Shown here in pieces: positions 31,221-42,270 of a stretch of DNA of 64,000 bases (the first letter of the stretch is position 1; the number at the start of each line of letters is the position of its first letter). This stretch comes from Cinnamomum chago. Its lineage: Eukaryota > Streptophyta > Magnoliopsida > Laurales > Lauraceae. Location of the stretch: assembly GCA_038049695.1 (NCBI GenBank), contig CP142452.1, positions 77,837,501 through 77,901,500 of the forward strand, written 5' to 3'. The notes under the pieces are model-generated. The model did no database searches, had not been told where the DNA came from, and worked only from the letters and a program-made list of their open reading frames with translations. The position numbers and the translations under genes were made by a program.

Positions 31221-32060
31221 TTTTTTGCCTTTGGGCCATTTAGTCATTACAATATCCTGTTGCATACTTCTACTTCCAACAGAGGATAGTGACATGGTCT
31301 ATCACAGCTTTATAAAAGATCCCCTGAATCGTGAAACAACTGTAAAATTCTTCCTTTGTGGTTGTTGGAAGCAAAGTAGCAGTCATTGATGACAGATGGG
31401 GTCCGGTAGTCTTTCTTTTAAGTGAAAGCGGGGCTCTCCTGGGAGGAAGCTCTATAACCATAGAAAGCTGGCTTTTTATTTGAAAATTTGTTCTCTTTGA
31501 ATGACGCCTTGTAAGGCAAGGCCGGTGAAATAAATAGCAGGTTTGAATTACAAGTGACAGGTTCTCTTGACCCAACTCCTACTGTCTACTTCCAATTCAT
31601 TGAATCCTCCTGTGTGAATGTGGAAAGACATCATCAATAATGAAGATTCTGCAGTCTTTTGACAGGAGAGAAGGGGAGAGGCCGTGGGTGTGAACCCATG
31701 TGCTTCTTTATTGAGGGTCTTGGGGCCAACCTAACCCCAGCCACACAAACCAGAAGAGGAATTTATAAGACTACAACTACAACAAATTTAATCCCAAATT
31801 TCTATTTCATTAAAGAAAGCTAATGACTATTTATATATATATATGAAGCGAAGTGATTTTGAAATCACTTCCAATTGATTTTGACCAATTTAATTTAGTT
31901 TGACCATACCATTAGACCACAAAGCATCTTTTTACTAATAGATATCAACAAAAACTTAAAATTAGTTAACGAGAAAAGGACCTGGCGCCCCCACTTTGGA
32001 ATATTGACCGTGAGTTGGAATTTATCTACGAGGTATTTATAAAAATAACTATATTTTTAG
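31221..32060. other. Unassigned DNA with an unrecognised minus-strand ORF
   Basis: A 101-codon ORF on the minus strand (31575-31270) begins MGQENLSLVIQTCYLF. I recognise no domain in it, and no second copy exists in the window to test its conservation. The rest is AT-rich. I would not call the ORF a gene. Confidence 0.3.
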
Positions 32061-32620
32061 AATATTGACCCCTATAAATACTGTTGTTATTATCTTCATA
32101 CTTATGCATTGTACTTTAAGCATAGATGATCAAACTTTTGAAATAACTATTTTATATGATTTCCTATATAGTCATTAATTTTCTATGACAACCATTTTAC
32201 AATAAAACTAAACTCAAATGAATATATAATATATGAATTAATTAACAAAAATAATAAGTTTCATAGTTAATAAGAAAATGACAATATTATTGAAAAAAGA
32301 AAAACTCGCGATAACAACGTGGAGCTAAAGAGGAGGCGAGAAACTTTCCCTATAACTGATGTGCTACAATGCACGCTTGTCGATGGAGAAAGGGTGAGTC
32401 TGGTTTTTTTCTTTTTTGTGTGTGTGGCTTCAAATATTTTTATAAATCGTGATGTAAATGGAGTGAAACACTATGATAGACCCCATCTATTAAAAATCAC
32501 AATCATTAAGGCAAACATCCTTGCTATTTATGGGGTACCTCAAATTCTCACCTCATTCTGGGTTATTTTTATGGTCAAATTCATTCTCTGATAAAAATAT
32601 ACAAAATATTGGAGTTTTCC
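32061..32620. repeat. Diverged third copy of the start of block D
   Basis: It matches 23875-24440 and 60931-61500 with many substitutions and small indels (for example TGTTGTTATTAT, TTTCCTATATAGTCATTAATT). It is much older than the pair of near-identical blocks. No coding content. Confidence 0.65.
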
Positions 32621-34947
32621 TTCTTTTTTTTTTTGTGATTTGGACTCTCCATCATGCCTTTTGTCTATTAAGAAACTCCCAATATCATCATATTTCTATC
32701 AAGCAATAGCATTTGAGTGTTAATGGGTCCCAGTGTCTATAAGTGACACTAATCTAAGGAATTTCAAGTATTTTTGTTTCTTCTGATTATATGATTTTTT
32801 TTCTTTTTTTTTAGAATGTGAAATGCCGATTTCTGGGTTGTCTGGTTTATTTAATCCTTAGTCTTTTTTATTTAATCCACTCTCAGTTCTGGGTTGTCTG
32901 CTTTCCTTTTTATCTATTGATTTTGATTGTACACTTTTTTTTTAAGAATGCGAAACTAATGGTAAAAGGAATTTCCAATAATATTGGTCTATCTAAGTAA
33001 AGAATTAAGCTCATTCTTGTTATCATCATTTTCTACTTTCTCAAATATAATTATATTTCTTTATGTCAACAGGAGAATTTTCATTTTTTCCATTCATTTA
33101 CTTTTAAGCTCATTGTATTTGTTTAGATCAACTTTAATAATTTGTTTTTTCTTTGTGTCTCTTTTTAGTACCGTCTCATGTCTCATTTGCATGCTTATTT
33201 TAGATTAGTGTTCAACTCATTTTAAAATGTGAGCACCTTAAGACAATTGGTGCAATTATTAAACATTTCAATTTGAGAGGTAAACATTTTTTAATTCATT
33301 TAGTCTTAAGGTGCAATTATTAAACATTTCAATTTGAGAGGTAAACATTTTTTAATTCATTTACTTTTGAGTTCATCATATTTTATTTGAGCAATTTTAG
33401 TTATGTCATTTTAATATGATTTATACAAAAGAATCATCATTTTAAAATTTCTATAGATTTGCAATATTTTTATGGTTTCTATTTTTATGGTTTTCATAGA
33501 TTATGAGTTTCTTTTTCCCCCTTTTTTGTTTCAACTTTTGGGTATTGGGTTCTTCTTGGTTTTTTCTCTTCTTTTGAATAACTTTTTATCATGAGATTTT
33601 CTGTGAATTCTCATTTTTCTGTTCTATTTTTTAAATCTTTTTAATGCTTATCATTATGAGTTAATTATTTATTTTACTTCCATTGTGTTCTTTAAGTTCT
33701 CTTTGTGAAATCTTTTTATGGATTTTTCTAATTTCTTTTGTGGCTTTAGATTTCCATTTTTGAGTACTAGATTATCATAAGTTGGTTTGGTTATTCTAAA
33801 TTCCTTTTATTATTGTATTGTCTATGAATCTTTGTTTATATATATTTTTATAGCCTTTTTAATAAAATTTATTTCATTTTATTTTGTATTTCTTATATTA
33901 TAATTTCACACTTGTGATGGGTTTTCAGTTTTCTTTTATGATGGTTTTTCATGAATTTGTGAGTTCTTTTGTCTTTGCCCCTCTGAGTTCCATTTTTTAG
34001 TTTTTTTTTTTCTCATTGGTGTTTGATTCTTTTAAATTGCTTATATTATTGAGTTGATTATGGATTTTCATTTCTATGTTTTATTTCTGTGTGTCTTTCA
34101 AATTTCGTTGGATTTGATTTATAGTTTATATTGTTTGTTTGTTTTGATTTTGTTTTTTAGTTTTCTTTATCATTAATCTTCAATTTTCATGGGCTTGTGA
34201 TTTTTTTTTTTAAATTATATGGTATTCGGTATTGAATTCTTATGGACTTTTTTTTTTTCTTTTCCCTCTCTCAGACTAAAACCTTTTGCATTTAATGGAT
34301 TGGTGCATTGATTTGAGTTTGCATTTCTTTAGCCAGGTTTTCTTGTTTTGGCCATAGTTTTTTCAGCCCTCTTTTCCTCCTTTCTTTTAGCATGATGCAG
34401 GCTGCCATATCCCTCAATTTTAACTTAGTAACTTTGAAAAGTTAATACTTACAAGTTATAATTGATTTTCTGATTTGGTGGACTCTCACGTGGGCCATGT
34501 CCAAGGGGTGCACTGTTTAATTCCTCAAATCTAAGGGTTAAAATAGATGGTCAAAATAAAAAAAAATAATCATGGGACAGCTAATTATCATTATCTTGCT
34601 AGAAATGTAATGTGGCAAAGGTTTTTGATGTCTAAACTCTAATCCCCAACCCCATCTTTTAGTTCTTGGATCTATCTGAAAGCCATGTGTCATCAAATGG
34701 AGGCCAGTTGCAATCACCACTGTAATTGCCCAACTTTATACTATCCAGCATTGATTTGATGAGTTCGTGGTCGATTCGGGATCAACTAATGCAGCAAACA
34801 TGCCCTCTAATATGGATTAAATTGTAGCAAAAAAGTTCGGAACATGAAGTCCGTGGTCAGGATTGATGTTGTAACCCTTGAGATTTTATTTATTGTATGG
34901 AATTTCCAGAATGATCAATCTAGCTTAACATGTTTTCTATTCTCTAG
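32621..34947. other. T-rich non-coding DNA upstream of the first visible RIBA exon
   Basis: The plus strand is strongly T-rich from about 32800 to 34400 with recurring loose motifs. A 61-base direct duplication lies at 33249-33309 and 33310-33370. Short ORFs here are low-complexity F/L/S-rich and not credible. The last part ends in a good 3' splice site (TTCTATTCTCTAG at 34947). Upstream RIBA exons (transit peptide and start of the DHBP synthase domain) were not recognised. Confidence 0.45.
33249..33370 (+). repeat. 61-bp direct tandem duplication
   Basis: GGTGCAATTATTAAACATTT starts at 33249 and again at 33310, and the two units are essentially identical over about 60 bases. A simple recent tandem duplication in non-coding DNA. 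Confidence 0.85.
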
Positions 34948-37900
34948 TTTGTGATTGCTGTAGATGATGAAAATGGTGATGATGAATCTGATCATGGCAG
35001 CATCTTTTGCTAGTCCTAAGGCTTTGGCATTTATGATGAGGCATGGTTCTGGAATTATCTCTGTTGGGATGAAGGAAGAGGATCTGGAAAGGCTGATGCT
35101 ACCATTGATGTCAACTGGCAGTGAGAATGAGGGCCCATCTGCAGCAGCTTATACAGTGACAGTGGTATGAATTTCGGTTTATTTTGTTCGGAGCACTAGT
35201 ACCAAGTTCAGCCAGAGATAGCACATACCAATTTCTGTTTATTTTGTTTATGCCATTTGAAAAATTGACTTGAAAGTCTACACACAGACTGATTGTGTCG
35301 TATAAATTGAACTAAAGGTTGATTGATGGATAGGATGTTCATTTGTGAACAGTTTGCCACCCAAAAATCACCCTCATTAGATGATCATTCATCATAGCCG
35401 TCTAGTCAAGTGCCTGCAACTTGGGCTCACATTGCGCCTGCATGTTTGTGTTGGAGGGGTGAAAAGGAAAACAGCTTGAATGAAGTTCACGAGACTGTTG
35501 CTAAAGTAAAGCCTCACATCCCACATCGCCTAAGTAGAGACTTTGGCAAGGCTTTATATATACCTGTTTGGGCCTTCCACCTATGAGCCTAAGGGTCCGT
35601 TTGGGAAGGGAGGAGGGGAGGGGAGGGGAGGGAAAATTTGAGGGGAAAGGAAAATGAAGGGGAGGGGAGGGAAAATTAATTTTCCCTCCTCTTGTTTGGA
35701 AACTCAAAAAGTAGGGGGAAGGAAAATGAAAAAGTAAAATTTTGTTTGTTTGTGAGGTACAGAGATAAAAACTATTTTACCCTTGCTTTTGAAAAAAACT
35801 CAAATAGAGTCTAAGGGCAATTTAGTCATTTGGTCACTCCCTTCTCACTTTCTCCTCATTTTCCCCCTGTTTTGGAGGGAAAATTTTTTAGAGAAAAAGT
35901 ACAAATTTTCCCTCCATTTCCCCCTCCCCCATTTTCCCTCCCCCCTTCCCAAACACCCCCCAAAAGCACTTTCCCTCCACTTTCCCTCCTTTTTTTCCTC
36001 CCCCCCATTTCCCCCCCCTTCCCAAACAGACCCTAAAGTTCTTGGGTTGGTACTCTACTTGAGTTTTGACCTTTTTCTTAGGGCAATATCTGTCAACTAT
36101 AATTTATACTGATCTGCCTCTAGGAAAGTATGAACTCAGTTTCTTGACATTGATGAGTACTTCAACTTGCAAATTGAAGTGTATCCTTCCAATACAATGG
36201 TCATTAATGTATAAAATTGAAAACATAAGGATGCTGTCATTCAATTGTGGTAGATAGGGAGAAAATAGCAAAAGAAGTTTTTAGATGCCCCAACTGGGGG
36301 CTTTTCAACCTTTTTTGTTAAGTATTCTGGTCTTTCATGTAGTGTGTTTTTTTTTTTTTTTTTTGAAAAACTGAATACAAATATACAATGATGGTTGATT
36401 ACTGATATTCAAGATCATGTCATGAAGTCATGACTCAGTTATGTCTAATCAAATTTTAGGCTGAGTTGAGAAAGTCTGATCAGAGAAGGCTTTATGAGTT
36501 TCTGAAATTTGTTTGATTTTCAACCTCATCAGGATTTGAAAGTGGGAGTATCCACTGGAGTGTCAGCCTGTGACAGGACAAGGAGTCAAGGACTATTCTT
36601 GCTCTTTCATCTCTTGATTCTAAGCCAGAAGATTTCAGAAGACCAGGCCATGTTTTTCCTCTCAAGTATAGGAATGGTGGTGTTCTAAGGAGAGCTGGTC
36701 ACACTGAGGCTTCGGTTGATTTAGTTTCACTGGCGGGTGTAAGGCCAGTATCTGTTCTTTCGGCTATTGTTAATGCAGAAGATGGCTCTTTGGCTGGTTT
36801 ACCTTATTTGAGAGTACTAGCTGGGGAGCACAGCTTACCAATCATCTCCATCACTGATCCGATAAGGTGAGTCTTGGGGTAAGATATTCAGTTGGGTCTG
36901 AATTTAAACGCAGAGTTATTTGGAAGGAAGTATGTGATCATATCTTAAGCCTAGAGTGATCTGAACTGTTTATTGCATGGGCCCAATGGCGGATGGATGA
37001 TACTCCAAAATATCTTCTTGACGCCAGAGTTCTAATTTATACTTTTCAATTTATATCCTGAAAGAGAAAGTTAAGAAAAGAAACAGATGAATTCTTTTTT
37101 TCTTTGAATGGTGAGAGAAGCAAATATTGTGATCTAGTAACTTGTGTTAATTTGGAGGCAAAGTCTATTATCAGTGGGGTTTATAAAATAAACAATCTGG
37201 GTCACCGAACCTTGGGTTTGTCATGTACTAACTCAAGGCCCAAGGATGTGGCAAATGTCTTCAGCTCAAGGATGAGAATAATTCTTCTTGCTCACAAGGC
37301 ATCATAATGCTTCCTGCATTGTTTATAGGCTTGTCCCAAATTTTGAGAAGAAAATGCAGAAATACCATTCTGATATGGTCCTGAATTATTTGACACTTCA
37401 AATGTATGGGACAGTGGACAACCATCATTTTCCAAAAACATGCAGATGGCTTGCAAAAAACACACAGACGGTACAGTGAATAATCAGCATTCTGTGTTTA
37501 TCCATTTTGCCTAGACATCAAACCAATCATGGTTCGGAGTACATATAAACGCAACTTAAGTGCATGTATGTATGGTTGAGGCAGTGTGTACATGACGCAT
37601 CCAGATCTTTTGTTGACTCAGTTTAGTCGGTGTGCTATTATCAGTCTTATGTGGATAAGATTTTCTGCCATTCCTGCCTCCACATAAAATAATTTCTAAG
37701 CCAATTTGTTCTAACTAAACCAGTACGAGCTCTTTTAAGGAAGTTTTACACAGGTTATTTCACTTCCATGTGCCACATGCACTAAACCTATTGCCTAGAA
37801 TATCAGATGAAGTGCTGTTTTCAGTGTTGCAGCTGTAAGCTACATATTCTACAGTTATAAGCGATTTTAGACAATTCTTTCTATAGACCCTTCAATGTGG

Positions 37901-40900
37901 ACTTTAACTATTGCCATTTTCTGTCATTTCGCAGTAACTAGCATGTTGCAATGATCTAAAGGACAATTCTATCAATGACCACATGCATTATTTTGCTGTA
38001 ATACTTGTGTAGGTATCGGAGAAAGAGGGAGAAGCTGGTGGAAAGAACTGCTATTGCCTGCTTGCCGACTAAGTGGGGACTATTTCAGGCTTACTGTTAC
38101 CGCTCAAATTTAGATGGAACAGAGCATGTGGCTGTTGTGAAGGTAGTGCCCGTTATACAATCTCTCTGTCTGACTCAAAAAGTGGTGCAACCGGATAACA
38201 ATAAATCTAAGTTACTTATATTTTGGCAGAACAGATTTTTGATTGGTCAATTGCCATTTTTGGAGGATTGGGGATTCAGAATTCACATGGATATTGTTCT
38301 AAGATTTATCATCACTAAATTAAGATCATTTCAATTTGAGTTGAACGTGAGTGCCATAGTCGGTGAATTCAAATAGAATTGGATTCACAAAACCGAAGGG
38401 AATAAACCTAAAAATTTCAAATTGAATCAAACTATTCTGAAAAGAGAACAAAATTCATTCCTCAAACTGAATTCATTTGAAATGGCTGGACCAAAAAATG
38501 GAACAAATAAAACTACCCAAAACGAATTGACAAACTGAGTCCATGGCAAATACCGAGCAATTTGAATACGAACTACTTGAATAGTGGACCAGGTAACTCT
38601 TAGAACAACATTGATTTGGAAACCGTTCTTTTACCTTTCCTATTTTATCACACAAAAAGATTAAAACACACATTTAGTGCATTATTCCGATGACAAATGA
38701 TAAATTTATAGTATCACTGGATTGCCAAGTGAATTCAGGTTCTTCCAACTTAGTTGATGAACTGGACTCGCTCTATTTTGAACTGTTTGAGGGAAATGAA
38801 CTGGGGATGGTTCAAAGACTAGTTTGCAGTGTGTCCCTAACAGCTTTGAATGAGGCAACTTATGTTTCAGGTTCAAAAGGACTAGTTTATCCTGCTTGGC
38901 TTTCACTTTTTGGAGATCTAGAGCATTCCATCTGGTGGACCAATCATTAATTTATAACAGAATGAATATCCCTATTCGAAAGTTTCATTTTGAATGTGTT
39001 ATCCCATTTTTTCTTGGAACACATTTTGTCCAATCTTCCCATTCTCTTTAGAAAGGATGGTTACGCTTCCACATCTCCCATTAGAGGAAGTTTTCTAGTG
39101 CTGTGATCTGACTGAAAAGGCTTCCACTGGAATAACAAGTTTGGATCACAAGAAGATGATGTTTCTTTTAATTGGACATCATACAATATATTTCATAGCC
39201 TCATGTACTGATTTGAACCCAAACCAAGCCTTACTTACATCATATTTGCCTTAGATTCATGCGGATTCTTCCTAACATTGGGAATCAATGGTGATCTCCT
39301 ATTTGCATTTAGCTATTTAATTTCATATGGTTCAAGTGGCAATAGTTTCATTGAACAGGGAGATATTGACAATGGGCAAGATGTTCTTGTCAGAGTGCAT
39401 TCTGAATGTTTAACTGGAGACATATTTGGATCTGCTCGGTGCGATTGTGGCAATCAGTTAGCCTTGGCCATGCAACTAATTGAGCAGGCTGGTAGAGGTG
39501 TGCTTGTATACCTCCGCGGTCATGAAGGAAGAGGAATTGGATTGGGTCAGAAACTCCATGCGTACAACTTGCAGGATCAAGGACACGACACAGTAGAAGC
39601 TAATTTGAAACTTGGGCTAGCCGCAGATTGACGCGAGTATGGAATTGGTGCTCAGGTAATTGATCAAAATGCAAAAGTATTACCTCTAGCAATATTTTTG
39701 TAATTTATTATGAACCGTTCTCCTTTGTGTTAACCATGATCTCAATTCTACACTTGAAGTTGTGTTTAGTTGATCCTCATCATTGTTGTTATCATCTATG
39801 TAGAGTTGGCTCTGTGACTTCTACTTTTCCATTCAACCCTAATATTTATTTTCAGTTATATTTTTGGTAGTGACATGGTCCATCAAGTCTTTCTTCAATG
39901 TTCTCCCTTTTTTCTAGTTTCTTGACAATGTTACTCTTCAGAGCACCATGTAGGAGCCATTTCCGCTCTTTTGAGTGCCTGCCAAATCATTGCAAACATT
40001 ATTCCTTGGTTTTCTTTCCTGAAGGTTTCCATATATCTGTTTAAGGAGTGTTTGGATTTCTTTAAAATCCAGTTGCCTACAAACGTTGGTAGATTGCATG
40101 TTATCCATTCCAGTGTGCAACAATTTTGGTTCAACTTAGTATATCCAACTTTTCTGCCCCAAATCAATGACTATGAATTGTGGTATTCTATGACTTGAAT
40201 TTGTTTTCTTGAAATGGAGGAAAAAAAGCACCTTGTATTCTCATCCCATCTCAAGCATATGGTAGATTGGGTAATCATGTTTTCACCAAATTGTTTAAAG
40301 GATCCCAATTTATATAGAAAAGGAAACAGAAGAAGAAACTTCAAATTCAATTTCTGTCCTAATATCTCTAACAACATAACAAACATCGTGAGCACAATTA
40401 GCAAGCAATTATAATGTGAGGAATTCCTCTAACCAATTCATTTATTCTAACACTGTGCAGTGGTCTCTATTCCATTTGTTTTTTTATATTCTTACTGTAG
40501 TTTCAACTCTGGAAAACAATACAAATACGCGAGCTCACTCTCATGTTTGGCTATTTCCTCTTTTAGTCACCAACTCACTAATATTCCATCCACTACCTTG
40601 AGGCCATAACATTCATTTGAGGAGTACACTCCATGACTTGATATCATTTATGATTTGCCAAAAGAAACACACTTTCATGAACCATAATATTTGCTTCTAT
40701 TGTTGTTATTATTGAATTTTTTTTTTGTTCCCTTCCTTTGCGAACTTTGTAATTTAAAGTGGTACATAGATACCTACAGAGAGAGGATTTTTTTTTTTGT
40801 CATTTACATGAACTTAATTTCATTGTTGCCAACAGATACTGCGGGACGTAGTGGTGCGAACCATGCGCCTTATGACAAACAATCCAGCTAAGTTCACTGG

Positions 40901-41099
40901 TTTAAAGGGGTATGGTTTAGCAGTTGTTGGACGAGTTCCAGTCTTATCTCCCTTAACTGATGAAAACTGGAGATACTTAGAGGCTAAACGTACTAAAATG
41001 GGCCACGTTTATGGCTCAGATTGGCCCGGACTCATAGCTGGGTCGGTTAACCCGATTGTAAATAATACAGACACAACCAATGAAGGACAGACAGATTGA
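34948..41099 (+). pseudogene. RIBA-like riboflavin biosynthesis gene (DHBP synthase / GTP cyclohydrolase II), decayed
   Basis: Five exons with GT/AG borders are visible: 34948-35164, 36533-36866, 38013-38142, 39359-39655 and 40836-41099. The first two encode DHBP-synthase-like sequence (FVIAVDDENGDDESD, MAASFASPKALAFMMRHGSG, MKEEDLERLMLPL, RAGHTEASVDLVSLAG). The rest encode GTP cyclohydrolase II ([34 protein letters not shown] with the zinc cysteines, [33 protein letters not shown]). Plant RIBA enzymes are plastid bifunctional or monofunctional riboflavin enzymes. The motif DDENGDDESD, in place of the usual acidic DDEDRENEGD-like loop, suggests a RIBA paralogue whose DHBP part was already divergent. 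Damage: a frameshift at about 34990, another between about 36575 and 36600, and TGA at 39629-39631. The 5' exons are missing. A Tourist-like MITE sits in the first intron. Non-functional in my reading. Confidence 0.85.
35590..36036. mobile_element. Tourist-like MITE in RIBA intron
   Basis: The element is 35593-36033 (441 bp), flanked by TAA at 35590-35592 and 36034-36036. The ends are GGGTCCGTTTGGGAAGGG and, on the reverse strand of the right end, GGGTCTGTTTGGGAAGGG. Its arms are homopurine on the left and homopyrimidine on the right and could form a long hairpin. Same family as 30037-30463. The ORFs across it are artefacts of the proline/phenylalanine-rich composition. Confidence 0.88.
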
Positions 41100-41528
41100 A
41101 GTCAACAACAATTCATACTCAAATGAGGCATGATACATATTCTGTATCATATTATTCAAAAAATGAGGCCACAAGTGTCATTGGTCTCTTTCTTTCCTTT
41201 CATTTCTTTGTTCACATTCAAAATAACTTGTGATTTCTGGATATTGAGAATTGATGGCAGGATGAATATGTATTGACATTAACAGGTTTCAAGTAAGTGT
41301 AAGGTTGCTTTTCCCAAAAGAAAAAAAAGTAAGTGTAAGGGTGGCAAATGTGTATCGAAATGGATATAGTGCCTGTAAGTATTATTATCATCTTAGCCTT
41401 TATCAATCTGCTGGCTTAATGTGCCATACTCAAGAAACATACTTCGACCCGATGGTCTGGAACAAATGGCAAATAGTTTTGTTCTTCTTCTTTTTCAACA
41501 GGTCGTTGTCATCACCGAAGCGTTATCC

Positions 41529-42270
41529 CACTACAAGAAAAATGGGTTTTCCCGGCGCACATTTTCGCCGCTAAAAAACAGATAACTGATGCGACATCCT
41601 TTTCCCAGCGATTTTACCTCGTCGCTGAATCGACGCATGTAACCCTTCACTCATGCCTTTTAGCGGCGATAACCGAAAATTGTCGCAAATACTCTTTTTA
41701 TTTGCGACGTTTTTTTCCGACGCAAATAATTACAAGAGACGCCGCAAAAAGGATTCAAATAATAGTTGGCAGTGTGCATTTGCAGCGTTTGAAAATTTTT
41801 TAACAGCGTCTATATATCGCCGCAAAAAAATATTTCCAGCGTTTTTAAAACTTGCCGCAAAAAATTGAGGGCGGGTAAAACAAAATTGCATCGATCTCAA
41901 ATCGACGCATTTGCTAATTTTGACCGTTATTTTCTAAATTTTCTAAAATTCTTTTGCATCGACTATTTGCCGCCGAAAAATTCTTTTCGCAACGTTTTTT
42001 ATCTTCGCCGCTAATTAAATGCTCGCCGCTAAAACTCAGTTGCAACTAATTGACGCAAATTCTTGTTTAGGCTATGTTATTTTTGGATTTCAATGTAACA
42101 AGAGCATCGACTATTTATCGCCGGAAAAAATCATTTGCAGCGTCTGTGCACATCACTGCTATATAGATTTCGAAGGTGAAACTCAATTGCGTCAATTTCA
42201 ACTTGACAGAATTGCTTGTTTATAACTATGCAACTGTTATATTTTGAATTTCAAAAATTCAATCGCAGCG
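41529..42270. repeat. CACTA left end with subterminal repeats
   Basis: About 740 bases contain a dozen or more copies of short motifs such as TTTGCGACG, CGCCGCAAAAA, CGACGCAAAT and GCAGCG in both orientations. In CACTA elements such subterminal repeats bind the element's own regulatory protein and are required for transposition. The matching right-end array is shorter (about 50100-50300). The ORFs across it are translations of the repeats. Confidence 0.75.

Noticed and set aside
31270..31575. 101-codon minus-strand ORF
   Set aside because: No recognisable domain or second copy, and composition is not clearly protein-like. Kept only as unassigned.
35501..36036. ORFs in the RIBA intron
   Set aside because: They are the homopurine/homopyrimidine arms of a Tourist-like MITE.
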